Shown here: positions 9,951 to 21,484 of the stretch, one piece after another
Layout of the letters: every line of letters begins with the position of its first letter
How positions within the stretch are numbered: the first letter of the stretch is position 1
From: Elymus sibiricus
Lineage: Eukaryota > Streptophyta > Magnoliopsida > Poales > Poaceae
Assembly: GCA_039707655.1 (NCBI GenBank)
Contig: CM077667.1
Span: 540,248,222 to 540,312,221, forward strand
DNA length: 64,000 bases
Direction: 5' to 3'
Made by a program: the position numbers and the translations under genes
The notes under the pieces: generated by a model
The model's input: the letters and a program-made list of their open reading frames with translations, nothing else
Databases searched by the model: none
Told to the model about the DNA's origin: nothing

Positions 9951-10199
9951 TAGTTGATTTCGCTTAGGAAGAGGCTTTCGATTAGTGACACTGGCGGAGA
10001 AGCCATTTCAAACTTTGCACCCCAAGTCCAAACAAACACACTGAATCATACAAATTGTAGCAGCTGTTGCACTAGCACCTGACCTGTGAGTTGCACTACG
10101 TGCTACTACTAACTAATCTACCATTAGTAATTCAGTAGCTTGTCCAACTCGAATGCCTTTTTGCCCGGCTTAGTTTCTACAAATTTCAACTGCTTGCAC

Positions 10200-10200
<1 letters not shown>

Positions 10201-10235
<35 letters not shown>

Positions 10236-10236
10236 A
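10201..10236. repeat. Compound (AT)n(AG)n microsatellite
   Basis: An (AT)n tract followed by about eleven AG units, ending at the left border of the MITE-like element. A second AT tract (10620-10636) lies at that element's right border. Confidence 0.9.
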
Positions 10237-10237
10237 A

Positions 10238-10616
10238 GTCTATTCATCACCTAGGGTGCGGAATAAATTATTCTTCCCCAGAGGTAATTTTACGATCATT
10301 TCATAAATAAATTACATTTGAAATGCAAATAGTTACATTTATATTCATTCACTACGTAAAATTTGACATAAGGAAACAAAAATATAGGTTATAAGACAAG
10401 AAAAATCGTATTTCATGTATACTTTACACTATGTTTTTATGTTTGTATTTTTACGTGACATAAAATATTTTTATGGTGACTATATATTTTCTTACGTTTT
10501 CTTTTTACGTATGAGATCAGATTAAAATTTACGAAACGTAAAATTATGGTGCATTCATGTGAGAATAGAGGGGGTGAAGAATAACTATTCCTCACGTAGG
10601 GTGACGAATAGCGCGA
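10238..10616. mobile_element. MITE-like element with imperfect ~37-bp TIRs
   Basis: The left end (TCTATTCATCACC..AGGGTGCGGAATA) and the reverse complement of the right end (GCTATTCGTCACCC..GTGAGGAATA) match over about 36 positions with several mismatches. The interior is AT-rich and non-coding. The element sits between TA/AT microsatellites, so the target duplication cannot be read. Superfamily is uncertain. Confidence 0.6.
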
Positions 10617-11640
10617 CCCTATATATATATATATATCCTTGGCTATAAATCACTTGCTTAATCAACTTAATGTAATTCAGCAGGCCGCCAAACTAGTAGT
10701 GTATGCTAGATTAGTTTGGTTTTCCTTCCTGGGTCCTAATTGATCCCAGTAAGTTTAAATAGCAGCATGTGTGCTCTTTTTGTTTCGGTGCAGTTTCAGT
10801 TGCGAGGTGGGAGGTGGGAGATTTTTTTTTTTTTTGCACTTTTAGCAAAATTGTGAGCATGGATGATATGGCTATAAAATACTACAGTATAATATAAGGA
10901 GGTGAGTGAACCATTCTCATCTTATGTATCCGATCAACCCACCATTGTACAAAAATGAAAAATCTCAATCTGCCCCCCTTGTTTCTTTTTTCCACTGGAT
11001 AGACAAATACTAGATATTTTTGTTCCTTTCGCCCGTTTTTGCAGCAGTGTCAGTTTCTTCCTTGCTTGTTGACAAGAATGCAAGGTACTAAGATTACTCG
11101 TAGAGGGAAGTGGTGATTATTAACCATACTATTTTTCTCTGGTTGCAACCTAGTCTACTCTGCTTTGTTCCACACAGGAGGCAAGCTACTAAAACATAAC
11201 ATGAAACCATCTCAAACTGCTGCAGCCTCAGTCTTCCACCCATAGCCCCAGCTAACTGAGGATGGAATTTCATTGCCACTCCGAGAATGCGAGCATGCCG
11301 CCGGTCTTCATCGACTCCTCGGCCTGCCCGCAGCCTGTGTCTTCCACCCATAGCCCCAGCCACTGCCGGCTGCCTCCCCCCTTTGCATCCACGCCACCGC
11401 GCGGCCTCTTCTTCATCTTCTATGCTCATCCACTACTTTTTCGACTGTACCCGCATTCATTCCAACACCCAGCGACAATTCCAGGATGGAACAGACGCTC
11501 AATGCTTCAAGAAAACCTTCTCTTGTTGTACTGACCATTTCGCGGGTAGTAGCTATCCACGTGTGCTGGCAAAGGAACCAAACTGTAAGTACATACTTGC
11601 CACCTATCCGGAAACAAATTCAGAGAGACAATAAGAACCA
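10617..11640. other. Unassigned sequence
   Basis: AT-rich with T homopolymers (about 10823), then a GC-richer part (11230-11420) containing a duplicated 'CTTCCACCCATAGCCCCAGC' at about 11231-11250 and 11340-11359. No gene recognised. Confidence 0.4.
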
Positions 11641-11651
11641 TGTATACTTAC

Positions 11652-11719
11652 AAATGCATGCCATGCAGTTCAAGAGCTTCTTCTGGCGTCGTTACAGTAC
11701 GACTCGAAATCGTTGAAAG
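11652..11719 (-). other. Exon-like block, copy A (unknown gene)
   Basis: On the minus strand this 68-bp segment lies between a GATGCAG acceptor-like site and a GTAAGTAT donor-like site (rc of 11644-11651). It is homologous to 12121-12193 and 18691-18758. The reading frame is disrupted by a stop compared with copy B. Product unknown. Confidence 0.4.
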
Positions 11720-12120
11720 CTGCATCCACCAGGCAGGACCTTTTTTTTTTTTTTTTTTTTTTTTGCGTGGCTGTCACAGTGTCAGTGTCAGAAGGCTGAC
11801 CTTCTTGACAGTTTGATCCTTTGCTCCCAAGAAGATTGATCAACAAAACTGAAGTAACACCACAATCGGCATTAGCTCTACCGACAGTATGCATATCACT
11901 GGATTAGACAAAAGAGCAATATGAGTGGAGCACTCACAGATATCGATCAGCCACCAGCACCAGCTTCAAGGAAGCCATCTCTTGTTGTTAAGGGAACATG
12001 TGCTGACCACTCCGCCGACCGCTTCCACATGTGCCGGCAAAGGGAGGGGCCAAGAGAAAAACTGTAAGTACATATTGGAAGGAAATTCAGAGACAATAAG
12101 ATCCAAGTATATATACTCAC

Positions 12121-12193
12121 TGATGAGCGTGCACCATGCAGTTCAAGAATTTCTTCTGGTGTCGGTACAGTAGGACTCGAAACAATTTCAAAG
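12121..12193 (-). other. Exon-like block, copy B (unknown gene)
   Basis: The best preserved of three copies. A minus-strand frame running through it is open, with FRVLLYRHQKKFLNCM in the middle, and ends at a GTGAGTAT donor-like site (rc of 12113-12120). The GATGCAG acceptor-like string is shared by all copies. The copia element 12247-17370 inserted next to it and separates it from its upstream partner at about 17522-17575. Confidence 0.4.
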
Positions 12194-12246
12194 CTGCATC
12201 CACCAGGTAGGGCCTTTTTTTTTGCGTGGGGGTCGCAGTGTCAGAG

Positions 12247-12378
12247 TGTTAAACAGGAGTTTACGATTGTGTTTGGGTGGACTGCACGGCCTCCAGGGGC
12301 GGCTTGTCCAATATATTTATATAAGAGAGTTTGTACACAAATACAAGATATACATCATATACTATACAAAGTCTAACA
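12247..12378 (-). repeat. 3' LTR of copia element 1
   Basis: 132 bp; matches 17239-17370 except at two positions. Confidence 0.93.
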
Positions 12379-12390
12379 CCCTCCCTCAAT
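12379..12390 (-). promoter_or_regulatory. Polypurine tract, copia element 1
   Basis: On the minus strand ATTGAGGGAGGG abuts the 3' LTR. It is the plus-strand primer site for reverse transcription. Confidence 0.85.
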
Positions 12391-15062
12391 CTCAACCGTG
12401 TCCCGTAGGTTGAGATTGCGCTGGCAAAACTCAAACAAAGGTAATGGCAACAACTTTGTGAAGATGTCTGCAAGTTGATCTTTAGAGGAGATGAACTTGA
12501 TCTGAAGTAGCTTCTGTGCAGCACGTTCTCTGACAAAATGATAGTCAACTTCGATGTGCTTTGTTCGTGCATGAAATACTGGATTAGAGGAAAGATATGT
12601 AGCACCAATATTGTCACACCAAAGAACAAATAATCTCCAACTCCTGAAGCAAGCATTGTACCCAAATAATCTCGGCGGTTGCATTGGCTACATCTTTGTA
12701 CTCAGCCTCAGTACTACTGCGAGACACCGTGGCATGCTTTCTCACACTCCAGGCATCAAGTTAGGACCAAAGAACACAACATAACCCCCCGTGGATCGTC
12801 GATCATCCGGATTACCTGCCCAGTCAGCATCTGAGAAAGCAGACAGACTACCAGAGGGAGCAGGTCGAAGGTGCAAACCATAGGAGACGACGGTGAGCCG
12901 CACATAGCGGAGAATTCGCTTAACTGCAGACCAATGTGAGTCATGAGGTGAGTGAAGGTACTGGCAAACACGATTAACCGCAAAGGAAATGTCTGGTCTG
13001 GTGATAGTCAGATATTGTAGGCCACCAACAATACTGCGATATGTGGTAGCATCATCAGAAGAAAGAAGAGCACCATCATCAGCAGTGAGCTTATCAGGCA
13101 CGGTCATGGGTGTGGAGGCAGGTTTGCACTTGAGCGTACCAGCACGCCGAAGAAGATCCAGAGAATACTTCTTTTGAGTGAGAGATAGCCCAGGAGCAGT
13201 ATGTGTAACTTTCAAACCCAGAAAGTAGTGAAGCTTGCCGAGATCCTTGATAGCAAAGTCAGAACTAAGAGCTGAGAGCAAACGATCAGCAGCAGGCACT
13301 GAAGAGCTGATAAGGATGATGCCATCAACATAGACCAGAAGATACATGGTGACCTCACGACTGCGAAAAAGAAACATGGATGTGTCAGCCGTAGAGGGAA
13401 CAAACCCGATAGTATGCAGAGCAAATGCAAGACGAGCATGCCGGACACAAGGCGCCTGTTTCAGACCATACAGAGCTTTGTCTAGGCAACATAAGTGATG
13501 AGGATGGTCAGGATCAACAAAACCTGGTGGCTGCCGCATATAGACTTCCTCCTCGAGCACACCATGAAGAAAGGCATTCTGGACATCCAATTGACGGAGA
13601 GACCAGCCACGAGTAACTGCCAAAGATAATAGCAGTCGAATGGTAGTAGGCTTGACCACCGGACTGAAGGTATCCTCGTAGTCAAGACCATGCCGTTGTT
13701 TGAACCCTTTAGCAACTAGCCGTGCCTTGTACCGTTCAATAGATCCATCAGAATGTTTCTTCACCTTAAAAACCCATTTGGAATCAATGACATTAACTCC
13801 AGGCGGAGGAGGAACCAAGCGCCACGTTTTGTGTGAAGAAGAGCTTGATATTCCTGTTCCATCGCAGTTCGCCAGTGTGGAATGCTCATAGCAGCTTGAA
13901 AATGACGTGGCTCAGATGTAGGATCCGAAACAGCATGTGCCATACAAGTTGCAAGCCAGGCAACTGTTCCGTCAGTACGCTGTTTGGGCTGAAAAATACC
14001 GCTGCGACTTCTTGTGTGTGGCCGATTCGGCACGGGAGCGGGAGCATGAGGCGGTGATGATGGCACAGGCGACGGAACAAAATCAGGCGTCGCTGGTGCT
14101 GGCGACGGAAGCCCAGGCGATGCAGCTGGGCCGGGCGACGGAGGTGCAGCAGACCTGGCTGATGACGAGGTAGGAGACTCGTCGGGCGCGGACGAGGCCG
14201 CAGGCACCGCGGTTGGTGAGATCGGCCCAGCGGACGTTGGCATGGGCGTCCCAGTCCCACCTGAAGGGAATGACGTACAGGTGGCTTGTGCATGGACGTG
14301 ACCACTTGCATGCTCATGCATGGGCGTCCCACCTGAAGGTAACGTAGAGGTAGCCTGTCCATCCGATGCATGGATGTGACACGTGCATGCTCATGCATGG
14401 CACCCGAGTGGTCACCTGAAGAAGCATCCGTTTGTTCTGTTTCATCAAGAAGTTCCAGCCGAGCCCCACGGCCAATACCTACACCATGATTAGGTAACAA
14501 CAGAGACGAATATGCAATATCTACAAATTGGTCAGAGGAAAGAGCGGTGGAACGAAGAGATTGTGGTAGATCAGATGAAGTTGGAAAGTTCGAAAATGGA
14601 AAAGAATTTTCATCGAAGATGACATCGCGAGAGATTTAAACGCGATTGGTGGGAACATGAAGACACTTGTAACCTTTGTGGAGAGAACTATACCCAAGAA
14701 AAACACACTTTTTGGATCGAAACTCTAGTTTACGGCTATTATAGGGACGAAGATGTGGCCAACAAGCGCACCTGAACAACTTGAAAAAAGTGTAGTCAGG
14801 AACTTCGTTAAATAGAACTTCAAGAGGAGTTTTCATATTAAGCACACGCGTGGGAAGCCGGTTAATAAGAAAACAAGCCGTAAAGAAAGCATCACTCCAA
14901 AACCGAAAGGGAACGAACGCATGCGCTAACAAAGTGAGACCAGTTTCAACAACGTGACGGTGTTTGCGTTCAGCAGCACCGTTTTGTTGATGCGTATGAG
15001 GACACGACACGCGGTGAGAATTCCCAAGCTTCTGGAAAAAAGTATTGAGGTTGCAATACTCG

Positions 15063-15083
15063 CCCCCCCCCCCCCCCCCCCCC
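15063..15083. repeat. C21 (G21 in sense) homopolymer inside integrase
   Basis: Twenty-one C in a row. In sense it sits between the codons for SDW and GEY of the integrase core and leaves the two halves out of frame. Confidence 0.9.
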
Positions 15084-17229
15084 AATCTGACTGAACATGG
15101 AGAATCTCATGCTGGAGAAAAACGTTCAACATGTGACTGAAACTGAATAAAAATATTAAATACATCAGCTTTGCGTTTAAGTAGATAGAGCCATGTAAAG
15201 CGACTATAAGCATCAATGAAACTGACATAATAGTTATGACAACTAACAGAAGTTTGCGCAGGACCCCATACATCAGAAAAGATTAACTCTAGAGGTTTGT
15301 TGACAACGCGAGTAGACAAAGAAAAAGGAAGTTGATGACTTTTGCCCTGTTGACAAGCATCACACACTGCTATTGTTTTATTACTAGGCACTATGGGAAG
15401 CTCATGACGATGAATAACATGCCAGACAACTGGAGAAGCCGGATGGCCAAGGCGTGAATGCCACTGAGATGACGAGACACGAACACCACTGAAGACTTGA
15501 GACATGCGCGGTACATCAAGTTTGTAAAGACCACCGCGATTGCGACCCCTAAGTAGAACGTCCCGTGTTGCTCGGTCCTTAACAAAAAAATAGAATGGGT
15601 GAAATTCAACAGAAACATTGTTGTCATAAGTAAGTCTAGGAACAGACAAGAGGTTGCGAGTAACAGAAGGAACATGCAGAACATTGGATAGTTGAAGTTG
15701 ACGAGATGTAGATGTTGGAAGAGATGTTTGACCAATATGAGAGATATGCATACCTGACCCACTTGCCGTATGAACCTTGTCATGGCCCTGGTAGGGCTCG
15801 TACGACCCAAGCTTGGAGAGCTCGCTCGTCAGATGATCTGTAGCACCAGTATCCATGTACCAGCTAGCGTCAACAGGATAAGAAGGGGTATGCCCTTGTG
15901 TCGCCATTGCCGCTTGCCGCTCATTGTTGCGTCTGTCATTGCCGATGCCTAGGAAATCACGCTTGAAGCGTTTATGGCAACAGGAAGCAAGATGGCCAGG
16001 AATATCACATAACTGACAAGCGGGATGATTGCCCTGGTTAGCGCACAACGGGCACCCCGAGTGTGAGCCCTCCTGGCGGCTACCATTGGAATGGTAGCCA
16101 ACGGCTTCTGCTGTGGCGGGGCGGAAAAAAGTGGCGGCTTGGCGGCACCACTGTTGGAGCGAGGATTGTAGGAAGGGCGCGACCTGCCCCGGTACGCCGC
16201 GTTGGCAGAGGGGTTGTCGGTGTAGACCTCTGCGGCGCGACGAGTCTCAAGGCGATGTTCAGTCCCGAGAAGGCGTGCATAGAGATCACGCGGTGCGATA
16301 GGCGTGTCACGCCCATGGACAGCCTCAACAAGGGAGTCGTACTCACTGTCAAGACCATTGAGAACGAACGAAGTAAATTCTTCGTCATCGAGAGGGCGAC
16401 CGATAGAAGTGCGCGTGTCGGCGAGAGCTTTGATTTTGTTGAAGTAGACGGATGCAGAGAGATCATATTTTTTTCATATCTTGCAGTTGTTGCCGAATCG
16501 CCATGGAGCGAACGGTGGATTGGGAAGCAAAACTCCCTTCGAGGACCATCCACGCATCTTGAGACGTGGCGGCGAAGAGGACCATGCCAGCAATACCTTC
16601 GGTGAGAGATGACCAGATTACTGAGAGGATCGCCTAGTCTTGAGCAGTCCAGGCGCAATACGCCGGGTTGAGGACGGCGACCTGAGCACCATCGGGAGCG
16701 GTGGACGGGGCAAACTGTGCGGGGCACGGTAAAGTGCCGTCGACGAAGCCTTCAAGGTAGTGGCTGCGAAGAAGGGGCAGAAACTGCGCACGCCAGTACA
16801 AGTAGTTGTCGGCAGAGAGCTTGACGGTGAGCAAGTGGGCGAAGTGGAACGGCGCCGGCGGGGCCTCATCAGCCATGATCGGGGCGATGGGAGTGGCTAG
16901 GGTAGGTGCCGGCAGGGCGACCTGCCCAATCGGAGAGGCGGCAAGAATTCCTCCGTGGCTGAAGAAGGCCAAAGCAGGCGGCTGTTGAGAGAACGTGGGG
17001 CCGGCTGCGACTGTCCCGATGGTGAACGGCGGGAGACCGACGGCAATAGAGGAGGAGGTAGGCCCTTCAGCCAGAAGTGAGGCAAGCATTGGCGGGATGC
17101 CAAACGCCATGGAGGAAGAGGATGGAGCCGTGGAGGAAGAGGTGGCAGCGGCTGCAGCGGAAGACATCATGGATGCACTCAGGCGGCGGCGGTCGCGGCG
17201 GCGGAAGCGAGTTTGAAGACCGACCTAAT

Positions 17230-17238
17230 CTGATACCA
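17230..17238 (-). promoter_or_regulatory. tRNA-Met primer-binding site, copia element 1
   Basis: TGGTATCAG directly follows the 5' LTR on the minus strand, complementary to the 3' end of initiator tRNA-Met. Confidence 0.9.
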
Positions 17239-17370
17239 TGTTAAACAGGAGTTTACGATTGTGTTTGGGTGGACTGCACGGCCTCCAGGGGCGGCTTGTC
17301 CAATATATTTATATAAGAGAGTTCGTACACAAATACAAGATATACATCGTATACTATACAAAGTCTAACA
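17239..17370 (-). repeat. 5' LTR of copia element 1
   Basis: 132 bp, partner of 12247-12378, followed by the CAGAG duplication. Confidence 0.93.
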
Positions 17371-17375
17371 CAGAG

Positions 17376-18690
17376 GACTGCCTGAATCAACCCGCCTGAA
17401 TCTTTTTGACAATTTGATCTTTTGCTTCCAAGGAGATTGATCAGCAAGACTGACATTAGCTCTACTGACAGTATGTATCAAACTGATACAGATAAAAGAG
17501 CAATAAGGGCGAGGCACTCACACATCAGTCACTAGTAAGGCAACATTCCCAAGTAAGCCATCGAGGAGCAAGTAAATCATTGGCACAAGTGACATCCTGA
17601 TAAAGTGTTGACTGATTAGATTAAAATTGCACCATTTTTCGATGGTGAACAATGCAAACACTAAAAAAATACAGAGCATAGTATAAAGATTAACGAAAAT
17701 ACTGCTCAGAAAATGATCTTGTCTAGTATTAAAGAGATACTGCCAGTGTGTTGAGGAACAAAATACTGTTTATTAGAGTGAGGAAAGAACAATGACAAAC
17801 TCAACAAAGGTAATTTCCGTGTAATGTTATACCGAGATGTAGTGGTCACTGGCCAACTTAATAAGCTACTTTTGATTATTAATATGTTCTGAAAATGCAC
17901 ACAGCCTATTACCTGCACTATAACTTGAACGATTTAGTATTTCAGCACAAACTGGAGTTATATACCTTCAGCGTTCAGACCTCCTATTACTGTCCTTTGT
18001 AGTTCCAAAGTTGTATCATGCGGCACATATTCATACTCCTACTTTTTTAGATTTCTTTATCTGCTATTTATAAAGACTACAGAAAGGGAAATGGGCATCG
18101 TGGCCCCTGACTTCACACCGTCGTGATCCACATTGCTCGTGCCATCCCACAAGCAGATCGACAAGGCGCGTGACTCGCTCCAGGTTGTTAGGCCCGAGAG
18201 CTAAGCTAGCTAACTGAAAAACAACGAGCCTAACTGAAGTAAAACAGATGCGTGCTATGCCAGTGAAAATGAAATGTCACAGGGGGTGGGGTTTTATTCA
18301 GCACCCACATTCATTCCAACAGCTAGCGACGTTTCCGGAATAGAACTGACACCGGACTTAAGACAAAACTTTCCCTTGTTGTGAAGAAAATACTGGCCAT
18401 TTTGCTAGTAGCCTCCACATGTGCTGGCGAAGGGACAACAAAAGCCTGCAAGTACTTACCACCGTTATGCAAGTTTGATGATTATCATACGGACAGAAAA
18501 TTGCATCGTAGTATGTATTTCGCACACCATATGGAGGCGAAAAGGATCAGCCAGATTAGATGCTCATCGTCGCAAATTCCGATTCACTAGTGACCGCAGC
18601 CTAGGAAAAATAGAACGGTGAACAAGTTATCATTGAGGGTATCACAAGGTCAGGAAATTCAGATAGGCAATAAGATCCAAGTATACTCAC
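17376..18690 (-). other. Exon/intron-like duplicated region, left part
   Basis: After the copia target duplication the interrupted repeat unit resumes: the segment 17400-17700 matches 18830-19250 and, in part, 11800-11940. All three copies keep a GTGAGTGC donor-like site on the minus strand (rc of 11930-11937, 17514-17521 and 19013-19020). Next to this site copies B and C can encode IYLLLDGL. The region lies just beyond the 3' end of the NLR pseudogene on the same strand, so spliced 3'-UTR or C-terminal exons of that gene family are possible. No known domain. Confidence 0.35.
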
Positions 18691-18758
18691 GAGTTCATAC
18701 CACGCAGTTCACCAACTTCTTCTCGCATCGGTGTAGTACAACTTGAAACAGCCGAGAA
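18691..18758 (-). other. Exon-like block, copy C (unknown gene)
   Basis: Homologous to 11652-11719 and 12121-12193, with the same GATGCAG acceptor-like and GTGAGTAT donor-like borders. Diverged, with a stop in the frame used by copy B. Confidence 0.4.
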
Positions 18759-19071
18759 CTGCATCCACCAGGCAGAACCAACCCATTTTTGTGGTGGCTG
18801 TTTCAGTGTCAGAAGACTGCCAATTCAAGATCTTTTGCTCATCAACAAAACTGCAGTAACACCACAATGTGCATTGATTAGCTATACTTTTTTTTTATCA
18901 GGTTGGGGTTGCAATTTGCAAACCACGTGGTCATTTATTAGCTCTACAGATCAGGTTTGGGTTGCACTGTGTATCTTCTGATTGAGGTAGGGAACAGAGC
19001 AATAAGAGCGAGGCACTCACTGGTGCAAGATCCGCATGTAATCCATCGAGCAGCAAGTAGATCCTTGGCAC

Positions 19072-19110
19072 TGGTAGGAAGTATTAGACCAATACTAATA
19101 CTTCCTAACA
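19072..19110. mobile_element. 39-bp TG...CA palindromic insertion with 5-bp duplication
   Basis: The paralogous copy at about 17575 reads TTGGCACAAGTGAC. Here the same text is split after GGCAC by 39 bp starting TGG and ending ACA, and GGCAC is repeated (19067-19071, 19111-19115). The insert contains a perfect 13-bp inverted repeat TAGGAAGTATTAG / CTAATACTTCCTA around a 7-base loop. TG...CA ends plus a 5-bp duplication are what an LTR-integrase product looks like, in miniature. Confidence 0.6.
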
Positions 19111-19115
19111 GGCAC

Positions 19116-20598
19116 AAGTGACAACTGACATCCTAATTAAGTGTTGACTCATCAGATCAAAACTGTACTGTTGATCATGGACCAATGCGAACATGAAAAA
19201 TAATAATTACAGAGGTCAATATAAAGATTAAAAAAGTAGTGCTCAGAAAATGGACATATTATGAAGTTGCATCCACTGGGTAATACCATTCTTATGTGGC
19301 CGACCAGATGATCTTCTACAAATTAAAGAAACATCATAATGGGCGTGGGATTTTATATGCCTACTTAAAATAGGAATGATTAAAAAGAGTGGACACTGAA
19401 AAACTGTTATAGCACAAAACTGAAACATAAGTAGTATGCAGTGTAGACTGTTCTGAACTTCTGTTCAGTTCAATAACACAGAAAACTGCTGCATCTTGAA
19501 ATGCAAATCGCGTACAAGACTGCATGGTGATTTTTACCAAGATAACAGATTTACAAATGAACTAGCAAATATGGGACGTACTAGAGTGTGATTGCTGATA
19601 CTTCTGATTTCTGAAAATCCATATCACAAGCAGACCTAGCAAGTAAAGAATGTATTAGGGTTAAATAACCGAAATAGAGTGTATTCAAGGTTTAATAGTG
19701 AATTATCTACCAATATGACTGAATAGCAGGTCACTTGCCACATCGCATAGATGGAGCTGACAATGCAAAACTGAAGGGAATAATGTATTTCAAGATGATG
19801 ATATATAACAAGATGGAATACCGCATTCAATCATGTATCTTGTCGAGATTTCACAATCTGTAACTGCACATGCTCTGCAATGCTTTACCTCCACTATGTA
19901 ACATACTGCACACTTCACTATTTCAGAAAAACAGGAGCAGACCAAATGAAGAACACCAAGCTATAGCAAAAAGCACTTCAGGCCTGCTACTACTACTATA
20001 GTGTTGATTCTGAATTTGTACCAGATTACAACATGAAGAACACCTGCAGACCAAGCCAAGAGAAATGATGAATGCAAGAAAACCTGGTATCTATATCAAT
20101 GCATGAGTGGGTGGGAAAATGGCTTACCTTAGTATCGCTAGCAGAACACTGAAGTCTAATTTATTCAACAATCATTTTGCAGTGATATTTGACATTGACA
20201 GTGACACTCGAATTAGTCATCTATACACCACCAAGTCTTGATGGACGGTAACCATAATTTAAATGCAAAGTATGTAGAAGCCCACAAGAGCAAACATAAC
20301 AACACCTGCACAGAAAACCAAAACAAATAGTGAATACACTACATGTTTCATCGATTTCGTCCATGAAATAAAGAAAGAAACTCCCAAAAGGAATTAATTG
20401 ATAATTATATTCATTTTCTCAACTTGTGAATAACAAGAAAAGGCATGCAAAGAAACAACTATTCAATAATGGTTTCATAGGAGAACCATTTTCACTGCCT
20501 TGGGAAGAAATGTAGAAATCTGCTATATCAGGAGTATAAGTGGAAGTTGTTTCGACATATGGTACAGCAGGTGTAAAATTCCAGTAACATGTACTTAC
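19116..20598. other. AT-rich duplicated, intron-like sequence
   Basis: No coding domain. The segment 20300-20445 is homologous to 20811-20955 (shared CCTGCACAGAAAACCAA, AAATAGTGAATACA and TTTTCTCAACTTGTGA). This extends the tandem-duplication pattern of 11640-19250 toward the NLR 3' end. Confidence 0.5.
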
Positions 20599-20640
20599 CA
20601 GATTTATGTACATAAAGGATGAACCGAAGAAGATGGCCAT
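20599..20640 (-). other. Exon-like block with ATG, copy 1
   Basis: The minus strand gives MAIFFGSSFMYINL followed exactly by a GTAAGTAC donor-like site (rc of 20591-20598). It is homologous to 21031-21072. This could be the first coding exon of a small unknown gene or a non-coding exon. Confidence 0.35.
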
Positions 20641-21030
20641 AATATCAGTATTGTATCACCAAAGTCTTATTCATTCATGAATTATGCCATGCATGGTGGT
20701 ATCCTCGCACCCAAACTAGCCAAGTAGACCACCGAGTGTTTGAGGAGTAATGAAAACCCGAATGTGAATGCAAATTAATTGAAACATATCAGAATGAACA
20801 TAAGAACACCTGCACAGAAAACCAACGCAAATAGTGAATACATGACCGATTTCGTGATTTTCGTCCAGGAAGAAAAACAAAGAAACTTCCATAAAGACAT
20901 GAACTGGCAATCATATCGGTTTTCTCAACTTGTGAGTGAGAACTGAGAAGACAAAATTAAGGGAGTGGAGAACAATCTTAATAATTGTTATGGTAGAACA
21001 GGAGCGGAGTTCCAAGTTAGATATACTTGC

Positions 21031-21072
21031 CAGATTGATGTACATGAAGGAAGGAAGAAGATGGCCACAAGA
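21031..21072 (-). other. Exon-like block, copy 2, with GC donor
   Basis: Homologous to 20599-20640, but the base pair after CTG is GCAAGTAT (rc of 21023-21030). It is therefore a non-canonical GC donor or a decayed site. Confidence 0.35.
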
Positions 21073-21270
21073 CCCTCATCCATGTGGCAAGTGTACATCT
21101 GTGGCGAGAGTTGAGATCTACAAGGCTAGAATAATGGATAAAGGGGTCCCCAAGGCAGAGGACTGCATAGAAGATGGAAACAAACACTGGTCAGATTACA
21201 ACCCATGAAGAAAAGCAAGGGTAATGATGGGATATGGGAAGTCATGGGAAAAACAAGGAGGTGGTTGTCA

Positions 21271-21484
21271 TTACCGGTCAGCACGTTGCAGTCTGATTCT
21301 TGGGATGGTTCCCACTAACCCCTTGCACTGCTGTATTAGCTACTCGTTGCCGCATTCGTAGACATCTAATTCTTGCAGTGATTTGGGTAAGCCATCCTTG
21401 GCAGCGACCGGACGGCAGGACATGAGCTGATGCGTAATTGCTTGAGGTTGGTAAGCTTGTGTAGCCCTTCAGGGAGGCTCTGAA
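21271..21484 (-). pseudogene. NLR pseudogene, 3' LRR segment with stop
   Basis: The minus strand encodes SLPEGLHKLTNLKQLRISSCPAVRSLP, a canonical plant leucine-rich repeat. After a one-base shift it continues as GLPKSLQELDVYECGNE. An in-frame TAG follows where NLR relatives usually have Glu, then LIQQCKG and a final TAA at 21271-21273. LRR domains of NLR immune receptors control effector sensing in the cytoplasm. The segment joins without any gap or overlap to 24939 and above once the LTR element is removed, so it is the 3' end of the same gene. Confidence 0.85.

Larger units (their letters stand above)
12373..17170 (-). pseudogene. Broken gag-pol polyprotein of copia element 1
   Basis: Minus-strand fragments in order: Ser/Ala/Pro-rich Gag with a DNYLYWRAQ block (17170 to about 16634); CCHC zinc knuckle CQLCDIPGHLASCC, protease DTGATDHL, GAG-pre-integrase WHSRLGHP and integrase CDACQQGKSH, FSDVWGP and FIDAYSRFTW (16048-15107); rest of integrase (15085-14636); Pro-rich linker (14321-13761); reverse transcriptase and RNase H start (13818-12742); RNase H end with KHIEVDYHF (12684-12373). 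Frames are separated by stops and shifts. The RT active site reads YVDG instead of YVDD, so it lacks a catalytic aspartate. A C21 run at 15063-15083 shifts the integrase frame. It cannot make an active enzyme. Confidence 0.92.
12247..17370 (-). mobile_element. Ty1/copia LTR retrotransposon, degenerate
   Basis: Two 132-bp LTRs (12247-12378 and 17239-17370) run TGTTA...TAACA and differ at two positions by eye. The element is flanked by a perfect 5-bp duplication CAGAG (12242-12246, 17371-17375). Minus-strand order is PBS, gag, protease, integrase, RT, RNase H, PPT, which defines copia. The two LTRs are nearly alike although the coding region is heavily broken, so it probably inserted as an already defective copy or was mobilised in trans. 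It is related to, but distinct from, the element at 26270-31615. Confidence 0.95.

Noticed and set aside
10201..10640. TA target duplication for the MITE-like element
   Set aside because: Both ends are embedded in TA/AT microsatellites, so a duplication cannot be told from the repeat itself.
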